Shown: positions 36,976 through 46,093, numbered from the stretch's first letter. The stretch: 48,649 nt of DNA from Pseudomonadota bacterium (GCA_018242045.1 JAFECR010000018.1:1-48649), one strand, 5' to 3'. Program-made: numbers and translations. Notes: generated from the sequence alone by a model not told the origin.

Positions 36976-38127
36976 TTAGATTAAACCACACAAGATCTGT
37001 GCTCTGAGACTTTCCATCTTACGCATCATAAAATGCACATTGTGGATGCTGGCAAGACTTGCCAGGGTTGGTTCATTAGCTTTAAAAAGATGATGTAAAT
37101 AGGCGCGAGTATAGTGCTGACAGGTTTTGCATAAACAATCCCCTTCAATAGCAAAAAATTCCCGCGCGTGGGCTTGTCGGCTTATTTTCAAAGGTCCGTT
37201 TTGGGTTAATAGCATCCCATGGCGCGCTACTTTCGTTGGGTAAGAACTGTCGAAGGTGTCAATGCCGTAAGGAATACATTGTTCTAATGAAGTAACGTCA
37301 CCAATACCCAAAAGATGCACGGGGGCTTCTGATGGTAAATGAGAGGTTGTGCCTGCAACGGTGTTGATTAATTGCTGATGATCGCATCCTAAACTTCCGC
37401 CAATTGCAAAACCATCAAAAGGTTCATTACTTAAAATGCCACAGCTTTGATGGCGAAGTTCAAGATCGGTACCGCCATGTACGACAGCATACATGGCTTG
37501 ATGTTGTTTTTGTTGTAAATGGGCGTGTAAAGAACGTTTTTCCCAACGATGAGTACGTGCAAATGAGGCTTTAAGCATGGCGTCATCAACATGATAGGGC
37601 AATAACTCATCAAGCGGGATAATAATATCACTCCCTAAATCTTTTTGTGCCAAAACAGTACTTTCAGGCGAAAGTAAAATTTTAGTACCATCTCGATAGG
37701 AACGAAAAATCACCCCTTCTTCACTTACTTTAACGACGGAAGAAGGATGCTTTTTGCCTCCTTGCCCTTTTAATTCTTTAGCTACTTGCCCGTAAGCCAG
37801 GCTAAATACTTGAAACCCGCCTGAATCAGTAATGATAGGTAAGGATCTTTGTATGAATTTATGTAAGCCGCCAGCTTTTTTAATAAGCGCTGTGCCTGGC
37901 TGCACCATGAGATGATAAGTATTACAAAACATTAACTGTACATTTAAAGCTTGATGCTCATGATTTGCTAAGGCTTTGAGTGAGCCATTGGTACCAACAG
38001 CCACAAAATTGGGAGTATCAATGACACCGTGCGGCGTATGTATTTTTCCCACACGTGCACGGGAAATTTTAGACTGGTAAAGTATTTCAAATTGAAAAGA
38101 TTTTTGGGCAACAGGGTAGGTAATCAT
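36976..38127 (-). CDS. tgt: tRNA-guanine transglycosylase, divergent, queuine-type pocket
   Basis: A 383-residue TGT that exchanges G34 of GUN tRNAs for a queuosine base. General acid D101 (TDSGGFQVFS), nucleophile D293 (GIDTFDSSYPT) and zinc ligands C331, C333, C336 and H362 are present. It departs from canonical bacterial TGT in the pocket: where the Zymomonas enzyme has Cys158, here is L175 (PLDELLPYH), and where it has Val233, here is G247 (AIGGSLGCDH). Val233Gly is the eukaryotic, queuine-accepting state. About 20 extra residues (AKELKGQGGKKHPSS) sit in the 115-130 loop. It overlaps yhhQ by 4 nt. This points to direct use of host queuine, as reported for Chlamydia. Confidence 0.93.
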   Translation of the reverse strand: MITYPVAQKSFQFEILYQSKISRARVGKIHTPHGVIDTPNFVAVGTNGSLKALANHEHQALNVQLMFCNTYHLMVQPGTALIKKAGGLHKFIQRSLPIITDSGGFQVFSLAYGQVAKELKGQGGKKHPSSVVKVSEEGVIFRSYRDGTKILLSPESTVLAQKDLGSDIIIPLDELLPYHVDDAMLKASFARTHRWEKRSLHAHLQQKQHQAMYAVVHGGTDLELRHQSCGILSNEPFDGFAIGGSLGCDHQQLINTVAGTTSHLPSEAPVHLLGIGDVTSLEQCIPYGIDTFDSSYPTKVARHGMLLTQNGPLKISRQAHAREFFAIEGDCLCKTCQHYTRAYLHHLFKANEPTLASLASIHNVHFMMRKMESLRAQILCGLI

Positions 38128-38777
38128 TTGGAGAAAATTTTCCTAGTCCATGGGACAGTATTGGCAATGGCCAGCAGCTTAATGATATAGCTTATGATGA
38201 TGATTTCGCCAAGTGCTTGCACGATGCCGTATAAACCAAGGAAACCGAATAATAGCGTATCGACCAGTTGGCTTAGGCAAATAGTGAGTGCACTGATAAG
38301 GGTGATTGAAACGGCTGGGAAATTTTTTCTTAAAAACGCATAAAGGCGGATATCTAATTGATCCACTATCAGGAAAGTTATCAAAGAAGCGATAATGATG
38401 CGCACCGCAGAATTCAATAAGAGATGATAGGCTGATTGTGTTTGATCATAAATGCTTGGTTGATAGATTAAATGGATTTGAGATGCAAGCGCAAAAAATA
38501 GTAAACAACCAAAACTGCTCCACATGGCTTGTTGAGCCGCAAGACGGCCATATTTTTCTTGCAGCAAATTCAGCCCGAGTAAACTGCCAACAACAAAAAT
38601 ATCTGCAGCGGTGGCATTAAGGTTAAACAGTTCAATTTGTTTCAGCACAAATGAATTTGCTAACAAACTTAATGTCGCTATCCAGGCAGTGAGTGCGTTT
38701 TGTCCGAGTCGGCAAAAATACAATGAAAAACCCGTTACAAAAAGACAACTTCCTAGAAATAACAGTATATTTAGCAT
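38124..38777 (-). CDS. yhhQ: YhhQ-family queuosine-precursor transporter
   Basis: A 217-residue inner-membrane protein of the VUT/YhhQ (COG1738) family with about six hydrophobic helices. The family features are ATAADIFVVGSLLGLNLLQEKYGRLAAQQAMW (corresponding to the canonical NDxxTEvYG region, changed here to NLLQEKYG) and LSQLVDTLLFGFLG. Members import preQ0/preQ1 or queuine. It is directly coupled to tgt (ATGA overlap) and follows the amino-acid permease after 44 nt, so all three may be one unit. The changes in the signature may reflect different substrate preference. Confidence 0.88.
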   Translation of the reverse strand: MLNILLFLGSCLFVTGFSLYFCRLGQNALTAWIATLSLLANSFVLKQIELFNLNATAADIFVVGSLLGLNLLQEKYGRLAAQQAMWSSFGCLLFFALASQIHLIYQPSIYDQTQSAYHLLLNSAVRIIIASLITFLIVDQLDIRLYAFLRKNFPAVSITLISALTICLSQLVDTLLFGFLGLYGIVQALGEIIIISYIIKLLAIANTVPWTRKIFSK

Positions 38778-38821
38778 AATTTACCAACTTGAAAAATTTG
38801 TTAGCTATAATAACTGAATTA

Positions 38822-40261
38822 TTACTGTATTGGAAGCTTACCGTTTCTTTTTCTCGTAAAGGCTTTTGGCGTGTGAATTAAAAAAATCGGTAATAGGATA
38901 AAAAACATCCCTGCAATTAAGTAGCACTCATAAAGCACAACATCGCCCAGCTCAATTTTGTGAGTGGGTGGCACAAAGCCCAGCAAAATAACGATAACAC
39001 TAATACCAATGCCCATACCGGCAAACAACCACATACCCCAATTTTTTCCTGGAATTTTAAAGGGGCGTTCTTTCTCTTTTTGGCTATATCGCAATCGGAT
39101 GGCCGCTGCAAATAAAATGGCATACATCAATAAAGATAATTGTGCAGCTAAAGCAGATAACAAATAATAAGCCCCTTCGATGGTGGGTAATAAAATGTAT
39201 ATCAGGGTCAGTAGACTGCAAATTCCTCCTTGCGTTAAAAGCATGTTAATGGGCACACCAAAACGATTTGTTTTTGCTAGAAACTCAGGCAGTAACCCAT
39301 CATCTGCTGCTGCAAATAATCCTTTGGTGGGACCAATTATCCACGTTGCTACAGCACAGACACCACCAATTAAGATGGCCATGGCCATTAAAGGCCCCAA
39401 CCAACTCAAGTTAAATTCTGTTGCAAACAAAGAAAATGCTTGAATAATACCGGTAAGATTACTTAATTGGGCACCTGGTACAACTATAGCGATGGCCAAA
39501 GAGGCCAATACTAAGCTCAGGAGAATAATGACAGCAGAAATTAATAATGCTTTAGGATAATCTTTTTTAGGATTTTTTACCTCTAGCGCGTGAACGGAGG
39601 ACATTTCTAATCCAAGTAAGCTATAAACAATTTGCGAGAAAAACACTAATTCTGCAATGGCAGATAAATTGTTCATTTTGGGAAACAGATTGCTGACAGA
39701 AAAAGTAATTTCTGGTGCATTACCGCGTTTTAGCCACCAGATAGCGAGCCCAATAATAATTATCATGGGACCTAATGTACCAAGCAGTGATCCAAAAGTG
39801 CTGACGGCACTTGAAAGGCGCATACCAAAAAAGTTGAGTATCGTGCATCCCCAAAAAGTGACTAAAACTACCGTTGTCATAAAGGCAGCATCTTGTACTA
39901 AACGTTCATCTACTAAATAAGCAATGGTGCTTGCAATCAAGGTTAGAATTGTCGGATACCAAACAACGTTATAAATCCATTGCAAATAAACGACGCAAGT
40001 GCCCCATTTTGGCCCAAAAGCAATTTTGACCCAAGTATACAATCCTCCTTTTTCTGGCCAAGTGGTTGCAAGCTCTGCCGTGATTAAGGCTGTAGGAATA
40101 AAAAAAGCGAGTGCGGCAATTGCATAAAGAGTGATCAATCCATAACCAAAGGTAGCCGCCATGGGTAGGGTTCGGATACTGTCCACCGCAATCACATTGA
40201 TCATGATTAAAGAAAAGACACTTAAGACCTTAGGGGGAGAATAGGAGGACAATGCTTTCAT
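38822..40261 (-). CDS. APC-superfamily amino-acid permease, GadC-like antiporter family
   Basis: A 479-residue transporter with about 12 transmembrane segments. The first block, VLSVFSLIMINVIAVDSIRTLPMAATFGYGLITLY, and ITAELATTWPEKGGLYTWVKIAFG, are typical of the glutamate/GABA-antiporter group of the APC superfamily, which is multiplied in Legionella and Coxiella. AGGG is 8 nt before the ATG. Substrate cannot be deduced. It is first in the run permease-yhhQ-tgt, all minus strand, with the theme of taking nutrients from the host. Confidence 0.88.
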   Translation of the reverse strand: MKALSSYSPPKVLSVFSLIMINVIAVDSIRTLPMAATFGYGLITLYAIAALAFFIPTALITAELATTWPEKGGLYTWVKIAFGPKWGTCVVYLQWIYNVVWYPTILTLIASTIAYLVDERLVQDAAFMTTVVLVTFWGCTILNFFGMRLSSAVSTFGSLLGTLGPMIIIIGLAIWWLKRGNAPEITFSVSNLFPKMNNLSAIAELVFFSQIVYSLLGLEMSSVHALEVKNPKKDYPKALLISAVIILLSLVLASLAIAIVVPGAQLSNLTGIIQAFSLFATEFNLSWLGPLMAMAILIGGVCAVATWIIGPTKGLFAAADDGLLPEFLAKTNRFGVPINMLLTQGGICSLLTLIYILLPTIEGAYYLLSALAAQLSLLMYAILFAAAIRLRYSQKEKERPFKIPGKNWGMWLFAGMGIGISVIVILLGFVPPTHKIELGDVVLYECYLIAGMFFILLPIFLIHTPKAFTRKRNGKLPIQ

Positions 40262-40419
40262 GTTAGTACCCTTGATAAACCTTGCGCTTGCAGTAGCGCG
40301 CTAATACATTAAGACAAGATAGGTTATTTTTAAGTCAGAATCAAGTCTTTTTTCTCCATTTATCTGGCTTACAGGCACATCTGGCACGCAGGATTTCTTT
40401 AGAAGCTATAGTTAAGACA

Positions 40420-41163
40420 ATGTGCGGATTTTATAGGCGTGACGTTATGTACGATTATGATTATTGTAAATACCATCAGCGGCTTATAGGAGTGCACCAA
40501 AAAGCAGAAAACTCCCATCCTTTATTACAAGGTCTACATAATCTGTTTACGGTGATTGGTTTAAAGGCTTTTTGGCAAAAAACCTTTTATGGTTTAAAAA
40601 CACAAGTTGAAGAACTGTGTATGCATGGGCAACAAATAGAAGCCCTGCAATTGCTCATAGAGAGATTAAATCGGCAGCATTTTTGGCTGAATCACGCAGT
40701 TAAATGGTGGGTATTAATGCGGTTATCTATTCAAATTGCTCAAGATCTTCCTAAGAGTACCCTGAATCGCGTCAGCGATCCTATTCAACATTTATTTAAA
40801 TTAGGGGGGTATGCACCCATGCCATGGCGAGGGGAAGATGTTGCTTATAGTTTTGTTGCGTTAAGCTTATGGTCATTCGAACTTGGAAAGACCCAAAAAG
40901 CGATAGAGCAAGTTAACAGCGCCATTCATGCAGATATATCGTGGGGATATCCCGAATATTTATTGGGTTGCTATGGGTTATTACTAGAAGGTATTGAACC
41001 CGTCACTCATTTTGTAAAAGCAGTTGAATTGAATTGGAACTTTTTGGAACGTCTTAAACAAGATCCCTTGTGCCAACAATTTCCTGATGTGATTCAAGCC
41101 GTTACTGCTTGCATTTTGGCAAAGCAAAATGGAGAGAGTATGTTTAGTAAAAATGAAATTTAA
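40420..41163 (+). CDS. Hypothetical TPR-like protein
   Basis: A 247-residue protein without a family I recognise. Residues about 50-245 are helical with TPR-like spacing (LCMHGQQIEALQLLIERLNR; VALSLWSFELGKTQKAIEQVNSAI; PEYLLGCYGLLLEGIEPVTHFVKAVELN). It has no signal peptide and no membrane helix. Start uncertain: ATG at 40420 or 40447 (MYDYDYCKYHQR). It precedes the IcmD-like gene by 41 nt in the same direction, so they may be expressed together; whether it acts with it is unknown. Confidence 0.7.
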   Translation: MCGFYRRDVMYDYDYCKYHQRLIGVHQKAENSHPLLQGLHNLFTVIGLKAFWQKTFYGLKTQVEELCMHGQQIEALQLLIERLNRQHFWLNHAVKWWVLMRLSIQIAQDLPKSTLNRVSDPIQHLFKLGGYAPMPWRGEDVAYSFVALSLWSFELGKTQKAIEQVNSAIHADISWGYPEYLLGCYGLLLEGIEPVTHFVKAVELNWNFLERLKQDPLCQQFPDVIQAVTACILAKQNGESMFSKNEI

Positions 41164-41204
41164 GGTAAACTGATTAATAATATACGAATGACTAAGAGTG
41201 TAAA

Positions 41205-41705
41205 ATGTTCAAAAAGTCTACTTGCTTATTCAAAGTTTTATTTTTAGTGATTACGCTAATACCCGCCATCGGGATGGCTGGTTCTATTGGGGATGCCGCA
41301 GAAAATTTGTTAGGGCCCACTTCTTTGGTGACAAAATTAGTGGAGATAGGGTGTTATGTCGTAGGCCTTGCCTTTGTCATGATGTCATTTACGCAATATA
41401 AAATTCATCGCCAAAGTCCAAAGCTGGTTCCTTTGGCAACGCCAATTACGTTGTTAATTTTAGGTTTAATTGCGCTTTTAATTCCATACGGAACGAAACT
41501 AGCTGAAACTGGTAAATCCGAAATCAAAAAAGAAGAGAGGCAGGCATTACCTTTGCCAGGAGAGAGTCCAAAAGGTCCAAGTTTGCCATACCCAACTTCT
41601 CAACAACAAGAACAACAGAACACCCAACAGCCAGAACCTTCTTCACCGCAACCTGGGTCAAGTGGAGGCGGTGGTTGGACAACAGATCCCCGTTATAGGC
41701 AGTAA
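41205..41705 (+). CDS. IcmD/DotP-like small membrane protein
   Basis: A 166-residue exported protein: signal peptide (about 1-25, cut near GMA|GSIGDAAENLLG), two hydrophobic helices (about 41-61 and 76-98) joined by a short polar loop YKIHRQSPKLVPLATPI, then a disordered Pro/Gln/Ser-rich tail ending DPRYRQ. The pattern of an exported segment, two helices with a KxHRxxPxxVP loop and a further helix recalls the IcmC/DotE and IcmD/DotP subunits of Dot/Icm type IVB secretion systems. By eye it matches in layout, not enough to prove orthology. No other dot/icm gene lies within the window; it follows the TPR-like gene. Confidence 0.6.
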   Translation: MFKKSTCLFKVLFLVITLIPAIGMAGSIGDAAENLLGPTSLVTKLVEIGCYVVGLAFVMMSFTQYKIHRQSPKLVPLATPITLLILGLIALLIPYGTKLAETGKSEIKKEERQALPLPGESPKGPSLPYPTSQQQEQQNTQQPEPSSPQPGSSGGGGWTTDPRYRQ

Positions 41706-41718
41706 AAAATAAGCAAAT

Positions 41719-43200
41719 TTAGATAATTTTTTTTGCTTTACCTTGTAATTCTCGTAGTTCAGATTCAATTTGTCGTTTCTCTTGTGCTGTGAGAGAGCCC
41801 ATTTTTTTGGCAAGTCTTAGTTGTGTGGCTGCCCCAGTAAAATCACCTTGAGATTTAAGGTATTGAGCTTGAGCCAAGTGAGCTTGGATTGGGTTTTTAG
41901 CTTGAGCATAGGCATTTGAAAGCTGATTCCAAAGGATAGGATGATTGACCGGTTTTTGAGAAATCAGTTGTTTTAGCAATATAATTGCTTTTTCAGATTC
42001 TCCCCATTTAATTAACCATTCACAGTAAGTATAAGTTAAGGGAAAGTTGTTTGGATGATCTTGTAAGGCAATGGCTAACCTAGCTAATGCTTTATTTGGA
42101 TGATGTGTTGCTAAGTCTATCTGAGCATAGGCTAATTGAAATAAGAGTTGAGTAGGAGAATGTTGTATCAACTCGTCTAAGTAAGGTTTGGCTTCTATTG
42201 GCCTTCCTGCTTGGATTAAAGATAAAACATAACCATAAAGGGTTCCAAGACGACTTCGGTAATTACCACGTTCAAGCTTCTTGGCAAAATAGGCTGCGGC
42301 TTCTTGTGGGGTTGCAAAAGTATCGTTTAAGATCCTGGCTTGAATCAAATGGTATTGCAAACTATCAGGGATCTGCTTGTAAGGAAAGCTACTTGCCCTT
42401 GTTTGTGCCGCTAATAATCTGGATTCTGTAAGCGGGTGAGTTAATAAGTATTCGGGTAAATGATTGCCATAATATCTTACTTCTTGTGACATACGATGGA
42501 AAAAAGAAGGCATACCCATGGGATCAAAACCTGCTTTTGTTAAGGCAACAATACCCATGGCATCTGCTTCTTTCTCATGCTCTCGGGTATAATTGATTAA
42601 AGCTTGCTGGCTTCCAGCTAAGGTTGCAGCCATTGCACCTGAAGCCGCTTGTGTATTCTGCGTAGCGAGTAATCCTGCGACTATCATGCCCGCAATGGTA
42701 GAAAGCCTTAAACGTCCCATATGCTCGTACATTCTGGCCATATGCTTTTGTTGAACGTGCGCTACTTCATGAGCGATAACACCTGCTAATTCACTTTCTG
42801 AGTCGCTGGCCAGAATTAAGCCCGTATTGATACCAACAAAGCCACCGGGTAAGGCAAATGCATTAATTGTATTATCTTGGACCACAAAAAATTGATAATC
42901 GCCTTGGGCTTGGCCTTGTTGTGCCAGTAAGCGATATCCTAGACCTTGCACATATTCTTTCACATACATGTCCTGCGAAAGGATTTGAGCTTGATGTAAT
43001 TCTTTCATAATTGAAAGACCAAGTTCATATTCTTGGGCTGGCGAAAGAATAGCACTGGCAGAATTCCCAAGATCTGGTAACTCGTTTGAAAAGAGGGGGC
43101 TGCTAAAAAACAATGAATAGAATAAACCTAAAGAAAAGGAAAGCTTTAAAAGCTTTTTATACTTTTTGGTTGAAAAACTTGTAACGTATAATCCTTTCAT
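41719..43200 (-). CDS. bepA: M48 metalloprotease BepA-like, with TPR domain
   Basis: A 493-residue periplasmic protease. A signal/anchor region lies at about 20-38. The zinc site is HEVAH at 144-148 with E209 in TREHEKEADAMG as third ligand, 65 residues after the first His as in E. coli BepA. The C-terminal half (about 300-480) is TPR-like (AKPYLDELIQHSPTQLLFQLAYAQ, ALARLAIALQDHPNN). BepA processes or helps mature LptD and clears stalled barrels from BAM. It is divergent from perM with the dispersed repeat between them, the usual bepA-perM pairing. Confidence 0.93.
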   Translation of the reverse strand: MKGLYVTSFSTKKYKKLLKLSFSLGLFYSLFFSSPLFSNELPDLGNSASAILSPAQEYELGLSIMKELHQAQILSQDMYVKEYVQGLGYRLLAQQGQAQGDYQFFVVQDNTINAFALPGGFVGINTGLILASDSESELAGVIAHEVAHVQQKHMARMYEHMGRLRLSTIAGMIVAGLLATQNTQAASGAMAATLAGSQQALINYTREHEKEADAMGIVALTKAGFDPMGMPSFFHRMSQEVRYYGNHLPEYLLTHPLTESRLLAAQTRASSFPYKQIPDSLQYHLIQARILNDTFATPQEAAAYFAKKLERGNYRSRLGTLYGYVLSLIQAGRPIEAKPYLDELIQHSPTQLLFQLAYAQIDLATHHPNKALARLAIALQDHPNNFPLTYTYCEWLIKWGESEKAIILLKQLISQKPVNHPILWNQLSNAYAQAKNPIQAHLAQAQYLKSQGDFTGAATQLRLAKKMGSLTAQEKRQIESELRELQGKAKKII

Positions 43201-43270
43201 GTTACCAAGTATTTTAACCTACAAACACTCAAAGTGCTTGGGCATTTATCTTTTTTGAAAAACAACTAAC

Positions 43271-43421
43271 TATATTCAAGCCAGTTTGAATCCCGTATCA
43301 AGTACGGGACATGCCTAGGCTAGGCGCTAAGCGAACAAATCCTCAGGAGTGTACGCTTTACATGACTGGGGTGAGTAAGCGCAAGCAACAAAGCATAAAT
43401 TTAAACTGAGAAGAGTATATA
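43271..43421. repeat. MITE-like dispersed repeat, copy 2 (inverted relative to copy 1)
   Basis: About 150 bp; its right end AAATTTAAACTGAGAAGAGT then ATATA is the inverse of the left end of copy 1, and TTTGTTGCTTGCGCTTACTC, CCCCAGTCATGTAAAGCGTA and ACTCCTGAGGAT follow in the same order on the minus strand. It carries an extra block with the palindrome CCCGTA-TCAAG-TACGGG and CCTAGGC, absent from copy 1 but present in the truncated copy at 24709. The left end is degenerate (TATATTCAAGCCAGTTTGAA). It fills most of the bepA-perM spacer. Confidence 0.85.
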
Positions 43422-43430
43422 AGAGGTGGC

Positions 43431-44495
43431 ATGTTTACAGTTATAAAAAAATGGTCTCAACGCTACCTTTCCGATCCTCAAGCTATTTTGTTATTAATTT
43501 TGCTTGGCAGCAGTCTTTTGTTGATTTTATGGATGGGAAAAGTCCTTGCTCCGGTTATCGCCAGCATTGTGATTGCTTATTTGTTACAGTGGCTGGCTAA
43601 TAAGTTAAGAATTTGGAAAGTGCCTCGTCTTGCGGCTGTGTTATTAGTCTATATGGCGTTTCTCGGGATCTTTTTGAGCGCGATATTGATCCTCTGGCCT
43701 ATTATTTGGGATCAGTTAACGCGTCTTTTTGAAGAATTCCCCTCGATGATCACAAGCTTTCAGCATTATTTATATTTATTGCCGCAACAATTTCCAGAGT
43801 ACTTAACTAAAGAAACAATTGATGGCTGGGTGGCCAGTTTTCTATTGCAATTAAAACTCTCTGGTAAAACACTATTTGCCATTTCATTAGCTTCAGTACC
43901 GAGTGTGATTGCCTTAATTGTTTATCTTTTTTTAGTCCCCCTCATGGTATTTTTTCTATTGAAGGATTACCCTTTAATCCTCAGTTGGTTCAAAGGCTTT
44001 TTGCCAAAAGATAGAAAATTTTTGTCCACGATTGGACAAAATGTTCATCAACAAATTGGTAATTATATTCTTGGCAAAGTGGCTGAAGTATTTATTGTTG
44101 GATTATCGACTTTTTTGGCATTTTATTTCTTTAATATGCGTTATGCTACGTTACTTGCAGTGATGGTTGGGTTATCGGTGTTGATCCCTTATATTGGCGC
44201 AGTGATTGTAACGATTCCGGTTATTTTAGTTGCTTTTTTTCAATGGGGAATTGGGCAAGAATTTGCCTATTTGTTAATTGCGTACGCGGTGATACAAGCC
44301 ATTGATGGCGTAATTTTAGTACCCTTGTTATTTGCAGAAGCAGTAAATTTACATCCTTTGGCGATTATTATCGCGATTTTAATTTTTGGTGGTTGGTGGG
44401 GATTTTGGGGGGTATTTTTTGCTATTCCCTTAGCTACTTTAGTAAAAGCAATTATCGAGGCGTGGCCAACGCGACCGCTAGGACGCGTTAGTTAA
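43431..44495 (+). CDS. perM: PerM/AI-2E family inner-membrane transporter
   Basis: A 354-residue protein with about eight hydrophobic segments and the family features: GKVLAPVIASIVIAYLLQ in the first pair of helices, a large soluble loop with VHQQIGNYILGKVAEVFIVG, then VGLSVLIPYIGAVIVTIPVIL and HPLAIIIAILIFGGWWGFWGVFFAIPLATLVKA at the end. The precise substrate of this group is not settled. AGAGGTGGC precedes the ATG only 9 nt after the dispersed repeat. It is convergent with gcvR, overlapping by 4 nt. Confidence 0.92.
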   Translation: MFTVIKKWSQRYLSDPQAILLLILLGSSLLLILWMGKVLAPVIASIVIAYLLQWLANKLRIWKVPRLAAVLLVYMAFLGIFLSAILILWPIIWDQLTRLFEEFPSMITSFQHYLYLLPQQFPEYLTKETIDGWVASFLLQLKLSGKTLFAISLASVPSVIALIVYLFLVPLMVFFLLKDYPLILSWFKGFLPKDRKFLSTIGQNVHQQIGNYILGKVAEVFIVGLSTFLAFYFFNMRYATLLAVMVGLSVLIPYIGAVIVTIPVILVAFFQWGIGQEFAYLLIAYAVIQAIDGVILVPLLFAEAVNLHPLAIIIAILIFGGWWGFWGVFFAIPLATLVKAIIEAWPTRPLGRVS

Positions 44496-45031
44496 TTTTT
44501 ATAAGGCTCAATAACGGCATCTAGGTTTCTGTCTTCGCAGTAAACCATAAATTGCTCGCGCGTAGTTGCAATATGTTGTTTAGCTGGAATATGGACCACA
44601 AAATTGATATTGGTCATGAAGATTTGGCTTTTGGCCTCAAAGGTTTCGCAATGCATTTCATCAACCCGGATCCCTTGGTGTAAAAAAAAGAGTGCTAAAT
44701 CATTTAAAATACCTGGCTTATCTTGCGCAATAACACTGACTTGGTAGGGTAGGGCAGGTAAGTTTTTACGGGGTGAGGTGCGTTTGGTTTGCAAGGTGCA
44801 GCCATATTGCTCAGCAAGTACTGGTAATGCAGCTTCGAGTTTTGCCACTGTATTCCATGTTCCTGATAAATGCATTAAGAGAGAACACTGGTCATCAATT
44901 ATAGTTAGCTTGCTTTCAACTATGTTGCAACCGCATTGTCTACTTGTTTTAGTGAACGCTTCTAGAATACCGATATGATCACTGCCTAAGGCTGTTACCA
45001 CAAGAAAATGTTGATTATTCACGCTCATCAT
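44492..45031 (-). CDS. gcvR: GcvR-type ACT-domain regulator of glycine cleavage
   Basis: A 179-residue protein made of two ACT domains: HFLVVTALGSDHIGILEAFTKTSRQCGCNIVES (about 8-40) and YQVSVIAQDKPGILNDLALFFLHQGIRVDEM (about 96-126), each with the (D)xxGI ligand loop. GcvR in E. coli antagonises GcvA to repress gcvTHP when glycine is low. It is divergent from dapA with about 170 nt between, the same arrangement as in E. coli. First Met (45031) has AGGG upstream at 8 nt. Confidence 0.9.
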   Translation of the reverse strand: MMSVNNQHFLVVTALGSDHIGILEAFTKTSRQCGCNIVESKLTIIDDQCSLLMHLSGTWNTVAKLEAALPVLAEQYGCTLQTKRTSPRKNLPALPYQVSVIAQDKPGILNDLALFFLHQGIRVDEMHCETFEAKSQIFMTNINFVVHIPAKQHIATTREQFMVYCEDRNLDAVIEPYKN

Positions 45032-45201
45032 GCGATTACCCTTTATAAAATAGTGGAAGCGAGTATCTTATTTAGTTGCAAAGTTTACCATTAAATGACT
45101 TTGGATGAAGTGATATTCCCCAAAACATCTTGTCAGGGGATTTACCTCACTTGTCTTGTTCACATTGGCGTGTTAGCGTGCACTTAACTTTGGAGATGCG
45201 C

Positions 45202-46083
45202 ATGAAAGAAAAATTATTTGAAGGGAGTTGTGTTGCCTTGGTGACCCCGATGTTGCCAAGTGGGGAAATTGATGAAGATGCTTTAATACGTTTGGTTGAA
45301 TGGCATATTCAAGAAGGGACAAATGCTATTGTAGTGGCAGGTTCCACTGGAGAATCTGCAACACTCACGCAAGCAGAAGTTCATCAAGCAGTTAAGCTTG
45401 TACAAAAAGTAGCAAAAGGGAAATTACCCATCATTGCAGGAACTGGAACCAATGCGACAGCCAGTACGATTTTGCAGACGCAAAATGCAAAAGCATTAGG
45501 TGTAGATGCTTGTTTAATTGTCACGCCCTATTATAATCGGCCAACCCAACAAGGTTTAATTGAACATTACCGCGCTATTGCAAGAGCCGTGGATATACCC
45601 ATTTTACTTTATAATGTGCCAAGTAGAACGGCTTGTGACATGCAGCCTGAAACAGTGGTGCAATTAAGTGCTGTAAAACAAATTATAGGCGTTAAAGAAG
45701 CAACAGGTGATTTGCAAAGGGTTGAAACCTTACGAGAACAATGTGAGCCGGGCTTTATGTTGTATAGCGGTGATGATCCGAGTGCATTAGCGTTTATGCT
45801 ACGTGGTGGTCATGGAGATATTTCTATTACGGCAAATGTTGCGCCTAATTTGATGCAAAAAATGTGTCGTTATGCTTTGGTCAAAGAGGAAAAGGCTGCC
45901 ATGGCAGTGGATGAAATTTTGCAACCTTTGCATCAGTTGATGGGAGTGCAAGCTAACCCGATACCTGTGAAATGGGCTTTGCATTTTATGGGTAAAATTA
46001 GTAATGGTATTCGTTTACCTTTAATGCCTTTAACGTTGGAATATCACGATAAAATGAAACAAGCGCTTCAAGCAGTGATGTGA
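45202..46083 (+). CDS. dapA: 4-hydroxy-tetrahydrodipicolinate synthase
   Basis: A 293-residue TIM-barrel aldolase-family enzyme condensing pyruvate with aspartate semialdehyde, first step of the lysine/diaminopimelate branch. Schiff-base Lys K165 (VKEATGD), Y137 (LLYNVPSRT), T49 in GSTGESATL and Y111 region (TPYYNRPTQQG) are in place. The ATG at 45202 has GGAG at 6 nt and gives the family N-terminus MKEKLFEGSCVALVTPM; earlier starts add 24 unsupported residues. Followed after 10 nt by the bamC-like gene and then purC, conserved order. Confidence 0.97.
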   Translation: MKEKLFEGSCVALVTPMLPSGEIDEDALIRLVEWHIQEGTNAIVVAGSTGESATLTQAEVHQAVKLVQKVAKGKLPIIAGTGTNATASTILQTQNAKALGVDACLIVTPYYNRPTQQGLIEHYRAIARAVDIPILLYNVPSRTACDMQPETVVQLSAVKQIIGVKEATGDLQRVETLREQCEPGFMLYSGDDPSALAFMLRGGHGDISITANVAPNLMQKMCRYALVKEEKAAMAVDEILQPLHQLMGVQANPIPVKWALHFMGKISNGIRLPLMPLTLEYHDKMKQALQAVM

Positions 46084-46093
46084 GGTTTTCAAT

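Noticed and set aside
39180..39920. Two 87-codon plus-strand ORFs opposite the amino-acid permease.
   Set aside because: They are shadows of a strongly supported membrane protein gene on the other strand.
43411..43430. TATATA at the end of the dispersed repeat as a -10 box for perM.
   Set aside because: Transcription from it would start inside or after the ribosome site of perM, leaving no leader; no -35 at proper spacing.
45116..45140. TCCCC...GGGGA symmetry before dapA as a terminator or riboswitch.
   Set aside because: The stem is only 5-6 bp with a long loop and no T tract; it does not match the lysine riboswitch.
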